Source: Liolophura sinensis
Lineage: Eukaryota > Mollusca > Polyplacophora > Chitonida > Chitonidae
Assembly: GCF_032854445.1 (NCBI RefSeq)
Contig: NC_088302.1
Coordinates: 30,907,979-30,971,978, forward strand
DNA length: 64,000 nt
Direction of reading: 5' to 3'
Both the position numbers and the translations under genes were made by a program. Positions 31,152 to 46,100 of this stretch are shown here, in pieces; the first letter of the stretch is position 1, and each line of letters opens with the position of its first letter. Below the pieces are notes generated by a model. That model had not been told where the DNA came from. It saw only the letters and a list, made by a program, of their open reading frames with translations, and ran no database searches.

Positions 31152-34100
31152 CTGAAAAGACAAAACATACAGAAAAATGAAAACATCATTAATAGTCAAA
31201 GACATTTCTGCATCGAAAAAGAAGAACAACTCACAGGTATATCAAAGGTGGCAGTCTGTGCATGCATACACACGGAGGTATTTTCCCATCACAACAGTTT
31301 TGAAACAGTATTTCGCTATTCGGATATTTTGCCACTGAATTTCAAAATCCTGCCCTTAATATTACAAATTACACATACATGTGCATTTTATAAGAGCATA
31401 TAAAATAAAAAAAAAATACATCAAGTGTTTTAATGAAGAAGGCCAATAATGTGATATAGATCAAATTTAAGGTAGTCTATATTATGTACCTTGTACTGTA
31501 ACTAACAAATGACACAAAGAAGAGAAAATTAAGCAACCAAATTTTAACAGACCTAAGAGGCAGAAAAACAGTTTTTGAAGATGTAGCTCTGGGGGAAGAT
31601 TTATTTTTCTATAAAAGTAATGGTTTTGATAAGCAGACACCTTGAATAAGCTTGAAAATGTGGTTGGTCAAAGGTGAATAAAAGTGATGTATGGAAGTCT
31701 TTGAACTTTCCTTTAAAACTTTAGTTAGACTATTAACTCATTTTATAATCGTTCTCTTCAGGTTGAGCAAGGTTAATTTTGAACACCTCAGCGAGACTTG
31801 AGCACAAAAGTAAGCCTTAAACACAGAAGTGAATCTTGGGCACTTGGATGAATCTTGGGCATTGAATGAATCTTGAGCACTAGACTGAATCTGGAACACT
31901 AGAGTGAGTCTTGGCACTAAAGCAGCGGTGCAGCCACTTTGAATTTATGAAAAGAAAAAGCAACATTTCAACACTGCACAAAAGAATTTTTACTGAAACG
32001 GAGTACTGTGACAAACACTACCAGGAAACTTTTTCTTTTACGGTCCTTTTTTAAATTCCTCAAAAGATTCTCTAAATACTTAGCATTCACCTTTGATCAA
32101 CCTGGTATTGATCGTAGACAGAAAAATCATCCCAATTGGAAAAGTACTTGTCGCATGCAATGTTATTTGCAGAATTATAATCTAGATAACAACATGATTA
32201 AGTTTCAAGAAAACAGAGAACTAAAGTGAAGTAAGCAAAGATAAAGCTGCCACTACGTCTACGAGAATACAAGTCATTTTGTTCCTCGTGAGTATAAAAT
32301 GATGCAAAAAAGCGCACATGAAATAAGGCATTTTCTAAATAAATCAACTAAAAAAAAGGGGAAATTTCTTCAAGAAATTAGATAAATAATATATTATATA
32401 GATAGATATATATATACACTGTAAAAGATCCCAAACAAAAGAGACGCATAGTTACGATGAACACAAGTCTATAGCAGTGTAAACCACACAACAATTACTA
32501 CAACCAAAGCAATGGTGACTGTTCTCTATGGAGATCAATTTTTTAGCACACCAGTCCCACCATAGGCTAAGGAAGTTAGTTCTGGCTTATGTAGTAAGCC
32601 ACAGTCCTCGGTCAGCTTTAGTCTGGAACGCCATCAACAAACTTGATTATATTTTTAAACAAAACTGACTTTATAACCCCAGCCCCCAAATTACTGCAAA
32701 CACTACAAATGTGAAATTTCCATTGGTAAACAAATTCAGAGGCACAACATATATGCTATTATCAAGAAGCATGTGTACATATATAGTTTATTCATCACTC
32801 AACTGTTAATGGCAAACACACACACACACACATTTTACACACAGGCAGAAATCTACAGCTCAGGGTTAAAAGTGTTCACTCGGGCCTACGATTTGGTTGT
32901 CAAACAAAAAGCAGCAGTATTAATTAGAGAGATGATGACATCACGCCAAGTTCGTTAGCGGATTACTTACTCCTCGTGCCACTTTTGGAGCATTTCAGGG
33001 CACAGCCTTTTTACTGGCTGCTGCTACAAAGATATCACGCAGCTATGTTAATCACTCAGTTCTAGGACTATAATGCTTACCTGCTCACTGCAGGTGGGTT
33101 TGGGGGTGGGGAGTGGGGGTGAGGCTAAATGTATGTAAGGTAGGGACTACTTAAAGGTAAAGCAAACACTAAAATGAAGTATTTAAAAAACAAAAGACCA
33201 TTAAATGCTGTCCAGCAAAACCGTTTGATTTATGTTTTTACAATTTTTCCAACTGAGTAAAATGTTTTTAAAACATCAGATAGACTGAAGTGACTCAAAC
33301 GGTATGAATGACGTCACATCCCTATTTCTTGCTTGAAATGGTTCGTTTGAAGGTCCACCACTAAGGTTAGTACTACATAATTATTGTATTATATGTACCT
33401 GATGGGTGCAATGGTATTTCCAGAAACAAGTTAAAAACATAGCTCAATGTTTTGAACTAACGATTGAAGAATTATTGTATCACATGATGAGTGCACTACC
33501 TAACCACTATGGTAATTTTGAATGATCATTAAAAAAACCCTTGAAATATAAGCAACAAGTCTGAACCAACTACTAAGGAATAGTTGTCATGTGTGATGAG
33601 TGAAATGTCAGTCCACTTTGGTAATAAATTCTGACCACAAGAAATAACTTAAAATGTAGCTTATGAGTTTAAGCTAAAAGATAGGCTATTACTTTTACAG
33701 CTTAAAATGTAACCCATGGGTCTGAGCTAAATGCTAGGGTATTATTCTTACAGCTTAAAATGTAGCATATGGGTCTGAGCTAAATGCTAGAGTATTATTA
33801 TTACAGCTTTAAAAGTAGCCTTTGGATCTGAGCAAAATGCTAGGATATTGTTGTTACAGCTTAAAATGTAGCCTTTGGGTCTGAGGGAAATGCTAGGGTA
33901 TTATTGTTACAGCTTTAAATGTAGCCTTTGGGTCTGAGGGAAATGCTAGGGTATTATTGTTACAGCTTTAAATGTAGCCTTTGGGTCTGAGGGAAATGCT
34001 AGGGTATTATTGTTACCACTTTAAATGTAGCCTTTGGGTCTGAGCTAAAAGATAGGATATTATTGTTACAGCTTAAAATGTAGCCTATGGATCTGAGCTA

Positions 34101-37100
34101 AAGGATAAGGTATTATTGTTATGGCCTAAAATGTAGCTTATGAGTCTGCGTTAAAAGATTACTGATTATTGAACTATGTGATGAGGAGGGTACACTGCCA
34201 AACTCATTTAATTTATAATCTATATAAAGTATTTGTACATAATAAGTTTATCTGCCCAATTATCTTTAAGCCAACACACAGTGTATGTTAAAAGTACTGA
34301 ACTAGCTGAAAACAGGCAAAGAAGGTTGATTGATTCACGACAGTACACAGCTTTAACGCTTTTAGAACAAATAGCAAAAGCAAGCAGAGGCAGTAAGGGG
34401 TACCTGTAGTTTCCATGGAGATAGCAAACATTTACTGTGGATATGGCTGTACATGTGCTTTGTGTTATGTTTTCGCTCTTTATGAACTATTGATTGAAGA
34501 CCCTATCCACATACGAAAGACCCTAGGCAACATGAGCAACATATGACCTGAAATTATGTTTAAAGGCCCTATTCACTCATCCAAGACCCATATGGCAACA
34601 AACAGGGCCACTATGAAAACAAATAGGGCCACAAAGGCAACATGGGAGCTATTACATCAATATTTGTGAAAGATGTAATCTGTATATTTTAACAGAAGTA
34701 TAAAGTATTATTCTTTTCATTGACAATCAGACACAAAATGTTCTAATTTTCCCCTCATTTCCTGACACAAATCACTAGTTTCTGAATACTGTGTTTGTGT
34801 GTTTGTTCATTGTTACAGAGGTACACCCCTTTACCCTGACTACAGTACTAGTGCAGCGAATGTCACTTAATGAAAAGATACCTTCATCATTGCTGTAACA
34901 GTTGCGACAGTGCAGCTTCCAGCCTCGTACCCGGACGTCTGCGCCCTCTGCTCCGTTCCCTAATTGGGCATGACAAACACAACATCGGAAACATTGCATG
35001 TGGTAGTGCAGGTTGAGAGATTCGATGACCATGGCAGCACCGTACCCTAAACAGCAGGTAGCGAAACAGACAAACAGAAAGACGAGGTGAGGCGGGGTAC
35101 CTGCTACATGTAGCACAAAACAGCTACATTCCAAGGTTATACCGCTACACTACGTGTACACAGCAGGTTGCGCCACTGCCCACACAGTACTATGACATAT
35201 ACACAGGACTTACAAATACACATATATACCGTAAATGACCTAATTTCTTGCCCCCAAAAGTGCAGTTTCAGAGGCAAAAACAGTATCATATTACTCTTGA
35301 CGTTGAAACATTTTTCCAGTAGAAATTCATCCTACCTTTCAAAAGATCAACAGAACTCTCAGAATCAGGCAAAATGTGCAAATTTGTAGAGGGGCAGAAT
35401 CTGAGGTCATTTACCGTATGAACACGTTTGCACATGTAGCTCTGAAAGTGACACACCTGAGTTACGTATATACACATGTCTAAAGGGGCTCTCACACGGA
35501 GCCGAATTCGTGTACCGAGTGGGTCAAGTGTTAAATTCATGAAGTGTCGGGGAAACTCTGGTGTTGTCGACAAAATGTCGTGGAGTTGTCATGACTTTTT
35601 TCTGGCAAGGTTGAGCTGATAAAGCCCAGTCCTAGTGAGTGGTTTTTTTTTTTGAACATGTTTATTTATTTATTTATCTGAATGTTTTTTTACGCCGGAC
35701 TCTAGAATATTTCACTTATATGACGGCGGCCAGCATTATGGTGGGTGGAAAACGGGCAGAGCCTAGGGGATACCCACACACATCCACAAGTTGCTGGATT
35801 GAACATGCTGAAAATTCTGAGTATTCAAGGGTCGTAAATATATTGTGGTGTACTCGTAGAGCAGTCATTTTACTAGGGACTCGTACAAGTCATGCTGCAG
35901 TCCTAATGTTGTTGTTGTAGTTCAGTTGTATTGTCAAAATCGTTTCTCGATCTAGGGAACCTTGTGTTAAGCTCGTATTAGACTTGTAGGTTAGTCCTAG
36001 AACAGTCGTGACGTTGTCGTAGTAAAGTCGTACCACTCCTGTATACTCGCTGAATACTTGTGGATTAGTCGTATTGTTGTCGTCGTCATGTCCTGCTGTT
36101 GTTGTACAATCCTTGTATGTCTATTGTAGAATCCCATTAACACTTGAACAAACATTTGCCTTTAAAAGGGGTGTGAAGTGAATTTATTATTTAGTCTTAA
36201 AAATGCCTCCAAGAAGAAAGGGGAAATTTTGCATGGCAAGTTGTGAAACACCCCTGAAACTGCAGGGAAAAAAAAGTGCAAGTGAAAAAATGATCACATG
36301 ATTAATGTCTAATATCGTTGAGAAGTCCTACTACTGGAGCAGTAGCACAGGTCTGCGTCTGTTCTACTACACTCTGTTCTGGTCGTTGAAAGGTCGGTGT
36401 TAGTTGGGAACAAGTCATGGCAGCATCTTCCTGTAGTCCTACTACAGTCCCGACCAACCAAGACTAACCCCCGATTAAACAGGACTGAAGTAGGGCTATA
36501 CACAACAACAACAGGACTTATCCCGATTTTTGTCACGGCTAAGTCAGCCTCTGAGGTAAATCGGCCTTGTGGGAGAGCTACTTTAGAAAGCAAGTAACTA
36601 GCATGACAACCAGTTCTTAAGCTGTTTTTACATAAACATACATTAGCAACATGACGTGCAAGTTGATGATTGAGCTCTGAGAAATCAGATCCAGTACAGC
36701 AGGTGCTTAGTGGCTGATATGTGTATATGCACAGCACAGTTCAATAGTATATCTTTTAACTCTTCACACTGTAAATCAAGCAATCTTTCAACCAGGCAAA
36801 CGCACCCTGTCACAGCAAAATGTACTAATATGTGAACTGATTTCTGTTGAAGTTTAATCTCATAACCTTACTTTAGCCATGACGGCTAAAGGTAAGTAAA
36901 CACAAATAATGACACAACAGTACATTACAAACCACAAGCACTCAGTGACCTTGTTTTATGTTGTAAAGTTTGTGTGCTGTAAACCAAAAAAGCTGATGAA
37001 ATTTACTGTATCAACCACAGTAATGCAACATACACAAGCACAGCATCCAACAGCACAATGATGTGTTGAGTCACAACAGTGTTAACATACATGTAGAGCA

Positions 37101-40100
37101 GTGCAACAATGTTTAGTGGTACAACACACAACACAAGAACAGTGCAACAATGTTTAGTGGAACAACATGCAACAACAGAACAGTGCAACAATGTTTAGTG
37201 GCACAACATGCAACACAAGATCACTGCAGTAAAAGAATATCTACATATAATTATTTATCTAACTGATGTTGAACAATGCACTCCAGAACTGAGGTGTCAA
37301 CTTTATGATTTTCACCTAATACAGTGCCTGAAAACCTCCTGGCTTCATGATCAGCCTGTGTCTTCAATTATCAAGGGCACAGTGAGTGAGTGCTTGAGGT
37401 TTAATGTTGTATTTAACAAGTTTTCTGCCATATGACGACTGAGGAGTCATTAGAGTGCATGTACGTGTAATGTGCCTCCTTGTTGCAGGACGGATTGAAG
37501 GCAAGTAAGCTGCCCTACCCAAGCCATTATACTGATACGGGTCAACCAGTCAGTGCACTATCCCCTTAATGCTGAAAGCCAAGTGAGAAAGTTACAACTT
37601 CCTCTTTTAAAGTCTTACAGCGGACGCTTTACCAACTGAGCTATCAGGGACCGGTCTCAACGACACAGGAATGTTGGCAAGAACAATACCATGGCCAAAT
37701 TAGAAAAGTGAAACTCAGTATGATTTCCTGATATTTGCATTATTTATTTATTTATTTATTTATTTGACTCTTGATTAACACCACACTCCATAATTTGTCA
37801 TTTATACAATGACTGTTAGTTTTATAGTTGGAGAAAACCTGAAAGCCGCCCCTAAACTGACCTTTGACAAGTTAGGAACAAACTTTCCTATGTGTGACAT
37901 ACAGATTTGCACACTATATTGGTGGAAGATAAGTGGTCTTCAACTAACTTTAGACTGGTCACAAAAGAATCGACCACTTACTGCCCCTAAGAACAACATG
38001 TTGACCTGTAAATGCTTGACGTGCAGGAAGTGTGCCCACTGCTGAGTCACTCACCTAGTTCCTCCTGACAGTGAGAGCACCTCTGTCGACCACTGATGGC
38101 CATCGTAGGCTCGGGACTGTTTGCTGACATCGCAGGACTCGTTCGGGACCGAGGGGCGGGTTTGGGGGAGGCACGAGAAAGTTCCCCACTCCTAGCAGAG
38201 TTCCCGCCCAGATAGTTTGAATTAGCACTGTTGTGAGATTGGCGGGATACGGGAGCACTGTCACCTCTAGTGTGGTGTGGCCCGTTGGAGAAATTCCGTG
38301 GGGCTGCCCTGGGCTGAAGGGCTGGATTACTGGGCCTGAAGTTGGACTCGCTCGGCGTCTCGGTGAACTTCTGTCTCATCTGCTCGAAGGATGTGGAGGC
38401 GCGTAAATTTGGCTGTGACCTGGAGGGTTTGAACTGTGGACTCTTTTCCCTCCATCTGTTTGTGACGAGGCTGTCATGAGGTTTAATCGGACCAGTCTTA
38501 TACTGCCCTTGTCTCCCACCTGACCTTTGCCCTTTGTTCTGCTCCTCTAGTCTCCGCCTCTCAGCTTCTTGGACCAACCAGTGGTCTTGCGGACTACTGT
38601 ACTGCTTTCTCATGATATCCGAGCGTCTGGCTGGTTTTGGTGCCGTCACATCTGCCCTTGCTGACGTCGTCGTCATCTGCAGGGGTTCCTTGGCATTTCC
38701 TATCCACACAGTGGAATCATGGATCTTGGGTTTGGGAACAGCATTCAGAGAGTGCTTTTCCTGCCGACTAGGGGGTTCACGGATGATCGGGCTAGTCGGG
38801 GACAAGGGAGTTTTGGGTGCATCTGAGGAAGCATCCGGGGAGTCAGGTTGCTGTAGAGATGGAGGTTTTTCTTCGAGAGGTCGGGCTGAGCGACTCATTG
38901 CCAGTAAATCCTCGCGTGTCAGTCTCTGAGAACTTTTGGCTGAGTCATTCTTGTTATTAGCACTGTTGTAGAATGGGCTTTGGAAAGGTACCGAATGTTC
39001 AACGCCTTTGACGTAGTAGTTATTGGGGGCGGGGTTAGCTATGACCACAGTACTGGAGAACTGCTGGTCAGGTTGGGTGTTACGCACTGGGGAGACAGTG
39101 GCAGGACTTGATGAGGCGTACGACGGGGAAGGTTTGGGCACACTAGCTGGGCTGCTTCCCCGAGGACTGTTCAGTTCCTGCAAATGCTGCTGCCGCTCCT
39201 TCTGCAACCGCTCCTGTTCCTGTCGCAGCCGTTCTTCTTCTTGTCGCAAACGCTCCTGAGAGCAGAAAAAAAAAAAAAACGCATCAGTTCACACTCAAGC
39301 ATAAGTCTGATGACAGATAAAGCCTTATTAATATTGCTCAGCTTGTTTCATGGTAACATAATTTAATATCACATTATTAAAAATCTATAATAACTACACA
39401 AAATATAACACGAAAATAAACAGTGAGCTTCCAGCATCACAATTGAACTTATTAAATAGAGAAGTGCAAATGACACAACAAAAAGTTGACTTGATATGCT
39501 ATGTTCTTAATCAGGTTAATGATATGTCTTCCTTACAAGGAAGTCAAACATAACTGCCTTAGAATTACTTAAATTTGTTAATGAATAAATAAAAAATAAA
39601 ACAAACCTAAACAATAATAAAACACACGTATAAATATGGTGAAAATCAAGACTGAAGAAAAATAAACAAGATGAACAAAACAAAAATTGTTAGTCCACAT
39701 ATCAGTGCTAAATAATTCTAACATTCATTAACCGCTAAAAAAAATAAATAAAAACAAATAAATAAAAAACATAACAAAAAACAACAGGTTTTCATCATAG
39801 GGAGGCAAAGTCAAGTGTAGATGTCAGACAAACCTCACATATTTAGCATGCATGTCCGATCATGCCTATGATGAAATGAATGACATTTACTCTTAGGATT
39901 TTGTACTCTGACTTCATTATCATGCCATCAAATCAACAAAAATCAAACAAAGTTGCATATATCAGGCAACACTGTACACTAAGAACTGTAACAAAATCCA
40001 AACTCCATGCTGTGTACGTACAGCTCTTAGAGAATTTCTCCCGGATCAAACAGTAAATGTTTAGCACGATTCTGACGAATACGATCTGCCAGAGGCAACG

Positions 40101-43100
40101 TCTGCAAAGTTGTAACAAAACTCGCAATATTTCTTGGCTTAAATTTAATGGTCAATTTCTCATCTAAAACAACCCAATGCATAAGATGGCCAATAACACA
40201 AGATCCTGAGGAAAGGTGTAATTTTCATTCTCAAGGGTAAGTAATTAATAAATGTAATAATAATAATAAAATGTACATATGTGGTAAAACCACATTTTCA
40301 ATTAACTTCGAGAAGTTATAGGCTTGATTGTTTTTATACTTTTGTGAATTTTCAATAGCCCCTGGAGTTCTAAAGCCTGTTAAACACTGCAGTAAGCATA
40401 AGTATACTTCACCTGCATCCATAATCAAGCTGGTTGTCAGGTTACAGAGTAAAAACAAAATCACTATATTCACTTAACTTCAGCAGTGTTCTGATGGCTT
40501 AACTCCAAAGGATAAAGCTTTGGTTCATATTATCAAGAAAATATTACTGTAAGATATATGCCAGGAGACAAACAGTTGTATGAAGTTTTTTCCCTGAAAA
40601 CCTTGAAATACACCATGAGGCTTCTCAAGATTTCATGTGGTGCCCTACACCTTTAAACCTGTACACCAGTATTTAAGTGAAATATTATTGAGTGTGTAAA
40701 ATAAATCTGAAAGCAAAAAAGAAATTGATAAAAAATTAAGAAGTACTATGTAAATTAATTTAATCAAGTTTTACTATACATACTCTGACTGCCCATTATT
40801 ACTTAAAATTCTGTTAACATTTTATTATCTGCATAATTTCCCTTTATGCCCTTTAACCTAAAGGGCCACTTCCAAAATGTCCCCGAGCTCACCTCTTGCC
40901 TCCTCAACTGCTCCTCCCGTTCCCTCAATCGCCTATCCTCTGCTTCTTTCTGCTCCTCCAATCGCCTCCTCATCTCCTGCTCCTCCTGCAGTATCCGCAG
41001 TCTCTCCTCCTCCAAGTCTGCCTGTCTTTTCCTTTCTGCAAAGATTATTTGATTTATTTATTTGATTGGTGTTTTACACTGTACTCAAGAATATTTCACT
41101 TACATGATGGTGACCAATGTTACGGTGGGAGCAAATCGAGCAGAGCCCCGGGAGGTGGGGGATGGGGGGATGGGTGGGTGGGTGGGGGACCCAGACCGGG
41201 GGAAAAACCCGATCTAACTCCTGTGTGGTTAAATGTTACATTATGTCACACAAACCATTAGCATACTGTCCTGTTCAGGACAGTTCTCTATTCCAGTTTA
41301 GATTAATTGACTGCTTGGCATTTTATTTTTCACTGATATGTCCGCAATGTAAAGTTTATGGGTGAAGGAAAAAGGAAATATAAATAAACCGGCAAAATCC
41401 ACATCTACATGTACTTCACTATAGGGCTCGCCAACTATAAATATATACATGGTAAGGACAAAAATCTCATTCACAGAAAAAGCCAGTCAATATCTATTTA
41501 AGTCAATCAAAGCATTACACTACAGGACTTAAAATTCGACCAGAAAAGAGCATTTTTGAGGCAAATAAATGTCACGTGGTATTACTTCTGGTACTAAGAA
41601 TTTACATTTTCTCAGAAGGATATCATCCTATCTTTCAAACACCTCTCAAAGCACCTTTTTAAAAATCAATAAATCTCCCAGATTCTTGAAAAACGAGGAA
41701 CTAAGTTATGAACGAAATTTTACGTCATTTTTTAGGATAACCCTTTTCCAACATTTCTATTAATGTTTGTCCCAAGCACTCTTAATCAACTGCATGACTT
41801 TACAGTACTTTGTCATCACCAATGGAGGCCACTCTTTCTTCAAACCAAGAACATAAGGAAAAGTGACACCTTCCACACTGTATGTTCATTTTTTCAAAAC
41901 AATTATGATTAAAGCAGTCAGTTGCAAACAAAATTCTGTTACCAATTGAGGCCGAGGATGAGGATGGAAAGGCAGGTGCTGAAGACTGCTGGTTCATATT
42001 CACACGGAAGTTCACTTCCTGGAAACCATCACTACAAAACAAATACGAACAAAAAAAATCAAAACCATTGTATATGTACATGTACCAAAAATTTGTAAAC
42101 AATGCAATATTAAGATGTAAACAATGCAATGTTAAGATGTAAACAGTGCAATGTTAAGATGTAAACAAAAAAATGTTAAGATGGCTATCAGCTTGTTATG
42201 TTGTAGTTAGTGATAGTCCAGACAACAGAGAACCTTCCTATTTGCTGCTGGCAATGTTATCGTTTTTTCTTTTCGTATTTTTTTGACAAAGAATAGTATT
42301 TTCCCCCCAACATTACTGTGGTCATAATATTTCCTCTTTTTTCAGTCTCAAATTTATACTGCTGCCTCACTGGAATGCTATGTCAAATTAAGATACCTGG
42401 GAGCTTTTGCTCAAAGCGGTCGTAATGTTACGCTGGTTGCAAGTACCAAGGCCACGAAGCTGTCAGTATGCGTCGTCAGGGAAGGTTAGACCAACGTAAA
42501 GTTACGACCTCTACATAAAACAGCCTCCATACAGTATGAGCTTCACCCAGTCACATGACCAACCCGTGATCAAGTGCCAAGATGATCAATTTTACCTTTT
42601 GTTAATGCCATTTACATACTGGAGATGGTTACAACAATGAAAAACATTCTCCACTATTGTAGACAGTTTCATATTAGTATTCCCATTGGCCCAAAAGGGA
42701 TTACGAGCATGATGAAAGCAGAACTTTTCCCTCCGACCCTTACTTTGTGTCGAGCGTGAGATCTGGTTTGTTCATAGGGTCGATTTGGAAGCCACTATTA
42801 CTGGGCAGCTGTATCACCATCTCTGTGTTCTGCGGTGTCTGATTAATCTGCTGCACTTGCTGCGCCATCTGCGCCTGTCGCTGTGCGCGCCGCTCAGAGC
42901 GTCTCTCCTCCATGGCATCAACCCTTTTCCTCTCCTGCTCCAGTAGCACTTGCTCCTGTTGAATCAAAGAGGAACCTCAGGATGCGACAAGCTTTCAGAG
43001 CAAACAAGAATGTCAATAAATATGTAACTGGTTGATTTATTTATGAATTTGATCGGCGTTTACGGAGCTTTGTTGTCTGTCTTTACTGACTGTTTCTACT

Positions 43101-46100
43101 TCTACCAAGAACAGACTTACATCGTTGTACTTTTCCTGTCTTCTCCGTTCAGCCTGTTGCTTGTCAGTTTCCCAGCGAGAGTTTATCGCTTTGACATTCT
43201 GTTCAAACTGTTTCTGCAAATGGACAAATATGCAAATTAACAGCTATCCTCCAGAAGAAATTAGCCAAAAAATGTTCACAATAGTATCTTCACCATCTTT
43301 ACTTTTGGAGACAAAATATTTCTTCAATTTCTAAAAATATGCACTACCACTGAATCTTAAAAAGAATTTTCAAACTACAAGAATAGTACCGAGGTACATG
43401 TACCTTTTAAATGAATTAGCAATTTTATCAAACAAATGCAAAGCAAAATTGCAGAAAGCAACAACCAAACATGCCAAGCAGGGAGGCATGAAATTATCAA
43501 AATTGACTTAGAAATAACCACATTTATTAGCAACATAAAATTTGTTAAATATAACCAGTAAGAGTTTTATCAAAAAGAATATACGTCGTGAAAAAAAGGA
43601 AAGTCACAGAAAGCCACAACTCATAAGTACTATAAAATCCAGAAGATTTAGTCAGATACAAAACAAGCAGACACACTGTCAGAGGTCAGAAATTTCACCA
43701 CAATAGACTTTTCATAGATAACCATTTGGAGATAAATATTTTTTTCTAGAGGTTATCTTACATGTAAGTAAATTAATATGTTAAATTAATTATATTGTCT
43801 TCAAATTAATTATTACATACAACACTGTGAAACAAAACATTACATTTTATGTGGGAGACACTAGCACAGAGACAAAATACCAGAAGTTATAAACCATACA
43901 TGTATTGTTATTATATTATCAATATCTGTGAAGCAGAAAGCACTGGGAAAAGCTAGAAACCAATGTAATATATACCTATATATAAGAAGAATTTCAAAGA
44001 AAAGAAAAAATAAGATATGTAGCACAGCTCTCAAGGGTTCAATGAAGTGAGTATTATATATATAATTAAAGTTTTCAAAATTGTAAAATTACCAGAATTT
44101 GATATTACAGCAAGTTGTTTTACTAGCCATTTCATATAAATGGTTTCTGATCATTCTGGGTATAATCCCTTTATCATTGATGCAGAAAGGAAATTGAAAT
44201 GATATATATTCAGGTAGCAAAGAAAAAGCACTGCAGTACAAACAGATGAAGCCAGAAAGACAAAGCCATATACAGGTGTACCAGAACCAAAGTGTGTGAC
44301 AAGAGTTACCTCCCCATTGGTCACTGACATCTCAGGTGATGATGTTTGCTTTTGCTGTACAGGAAACAAAGTATCCTCAACAATTACAAAACTAACCACA
44401 GCACATAAACTTACATTTTCTTTGAAAATATTTTTGATGGCGTTTTAATTCCCGTATGATGTTACACATATACTTCTTCAATCTGATGTTAAAAAAGTCC
44501 TTTTTACATGGCTCAAACTTCAGGTAAACACATATTCTTGAAAATAATTTGATGCAGACCATGTTGATGACAAAATAACTTCAAGGCAATCATATTTGTA
44601 TATTACCGGGTGTAACAAAGGGAAACAAATCAGTACCTGTCGTTGCTCCTCCTGCTGTCTGTCCCACTCCTCCATCTTCTTTATTTCTCGGCTAAGATCT
44701 AATCGAGTTCGAGGTGTGACAGTAGGGCGAATTTCCTGTTCGATTTTCTCTTGAGAGAGCGACTGGCGTGTGACCTCTCCCTGTGCAGGTCTGCTGAACT
44801 GAGCCATGATTTCTGGTTTTGGCTGCTCTTTTGTCTCCTCTGTCTCCTTCCCATACTGTGATTGTGGCCTCCTCTGCCAACGCAGTAAAGCCTTGGGTGG
44901 GCCAATCCCACTGCCATCTGAAGGGGAGGCATCACTGCTGGCCGGTACACTGATGTCAAAGCTGATTGGTTTGCCTGGTTCTGCTTGAATTACACTAGCA
45001 GGGGTGAATTCTAGGGTGTCTGGAAAATAATTTTGCCCCAAAAATTAAAGATTGATTCAATATTACTGGATATGTCTACCTTTCCTCAATTTGGGGATCT
45101 ATAATACTAAACCATATTATATATTAATATTATAACATCAGTAGACAGACTATTGTTTATCACGAGAGAAACTGCACTTCTCAAGCCACTGTGTAAGTTG
45201 GAATTTGACTGGATAAAAACTGTTCAGAATGTCTTGATCACATCAACAAGTGTGACGGCAAGGAAATAAACTAAGGCTGACAGTGATGAAAAGCAATCCC
45301 ATCCCTCAGTTTGCTGACAAGTCAATGGTTAAAACCTGCTCAAGATATCATGTTCACTAGAGAAAGTGAAACAGACGGATGGACGGACGGACGGACGAAC
45401 GCCCGCATGGCCACTGAAAGCATTTCCATGTCCTCTCACTACTTTATAAATGTCTGGTACAATATATCAATGTGGTCAATATTCGCTAACATTCAGCCCA
45501 AACCAAGGTAGACAAGTTTCTTGTTATGGCAGGGTCAAATACTGCTTTTTAATTTTGGCACCTCTTAATGGTCTTTTATTAATATAATAAATTAATATTC
45601 AATTAATATGAACTATTATTCAGATTTTCAGTAAAAATTTAGTTGGAATATGCAACATCGATATTAGCGATATCGAGCTCAAAGCAATTTTTAACCAACA
45701 TTAATGTAATAAAAAATTCATACACTCTTAGTTTGGGATTCCTGTGACTTTTGCTCCAATTTGGGCACCCATTATGGGTATTACATATTGCATGCATGTG
45801 TCCCTGTATGGGCAGAGCTTTAACTTCAAGTCTGGGTTAAGAGCTCACCTGATCTGTAGGGAGTGGGGTACAGAGGTTTACTGGTGTCGCGCTGAGGCCG
45901 TAGCTGTCGACGCAGGACTGGCTCCTCCACTTCTTCTTCTACCTGCTGGGCTGGGACAGTCTCCTCAAGATGGGACTCCCTGTATCGAGACTCTGCCGGA
46001 GTTGCGTGACTCTCTGATTCTTCAGCCTCCTCAGCAGAATCTTGTCTCGTATCCTCGGGTTCATTGTATCTCGAACTCTGTATCTACCCAACACATCAGG

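Noticed and set aside
38534-38929. 131-codon frame on the + strand
   Set aside because: Antisense shadow of the large Pro/Ser-rich LMO7-like exon.
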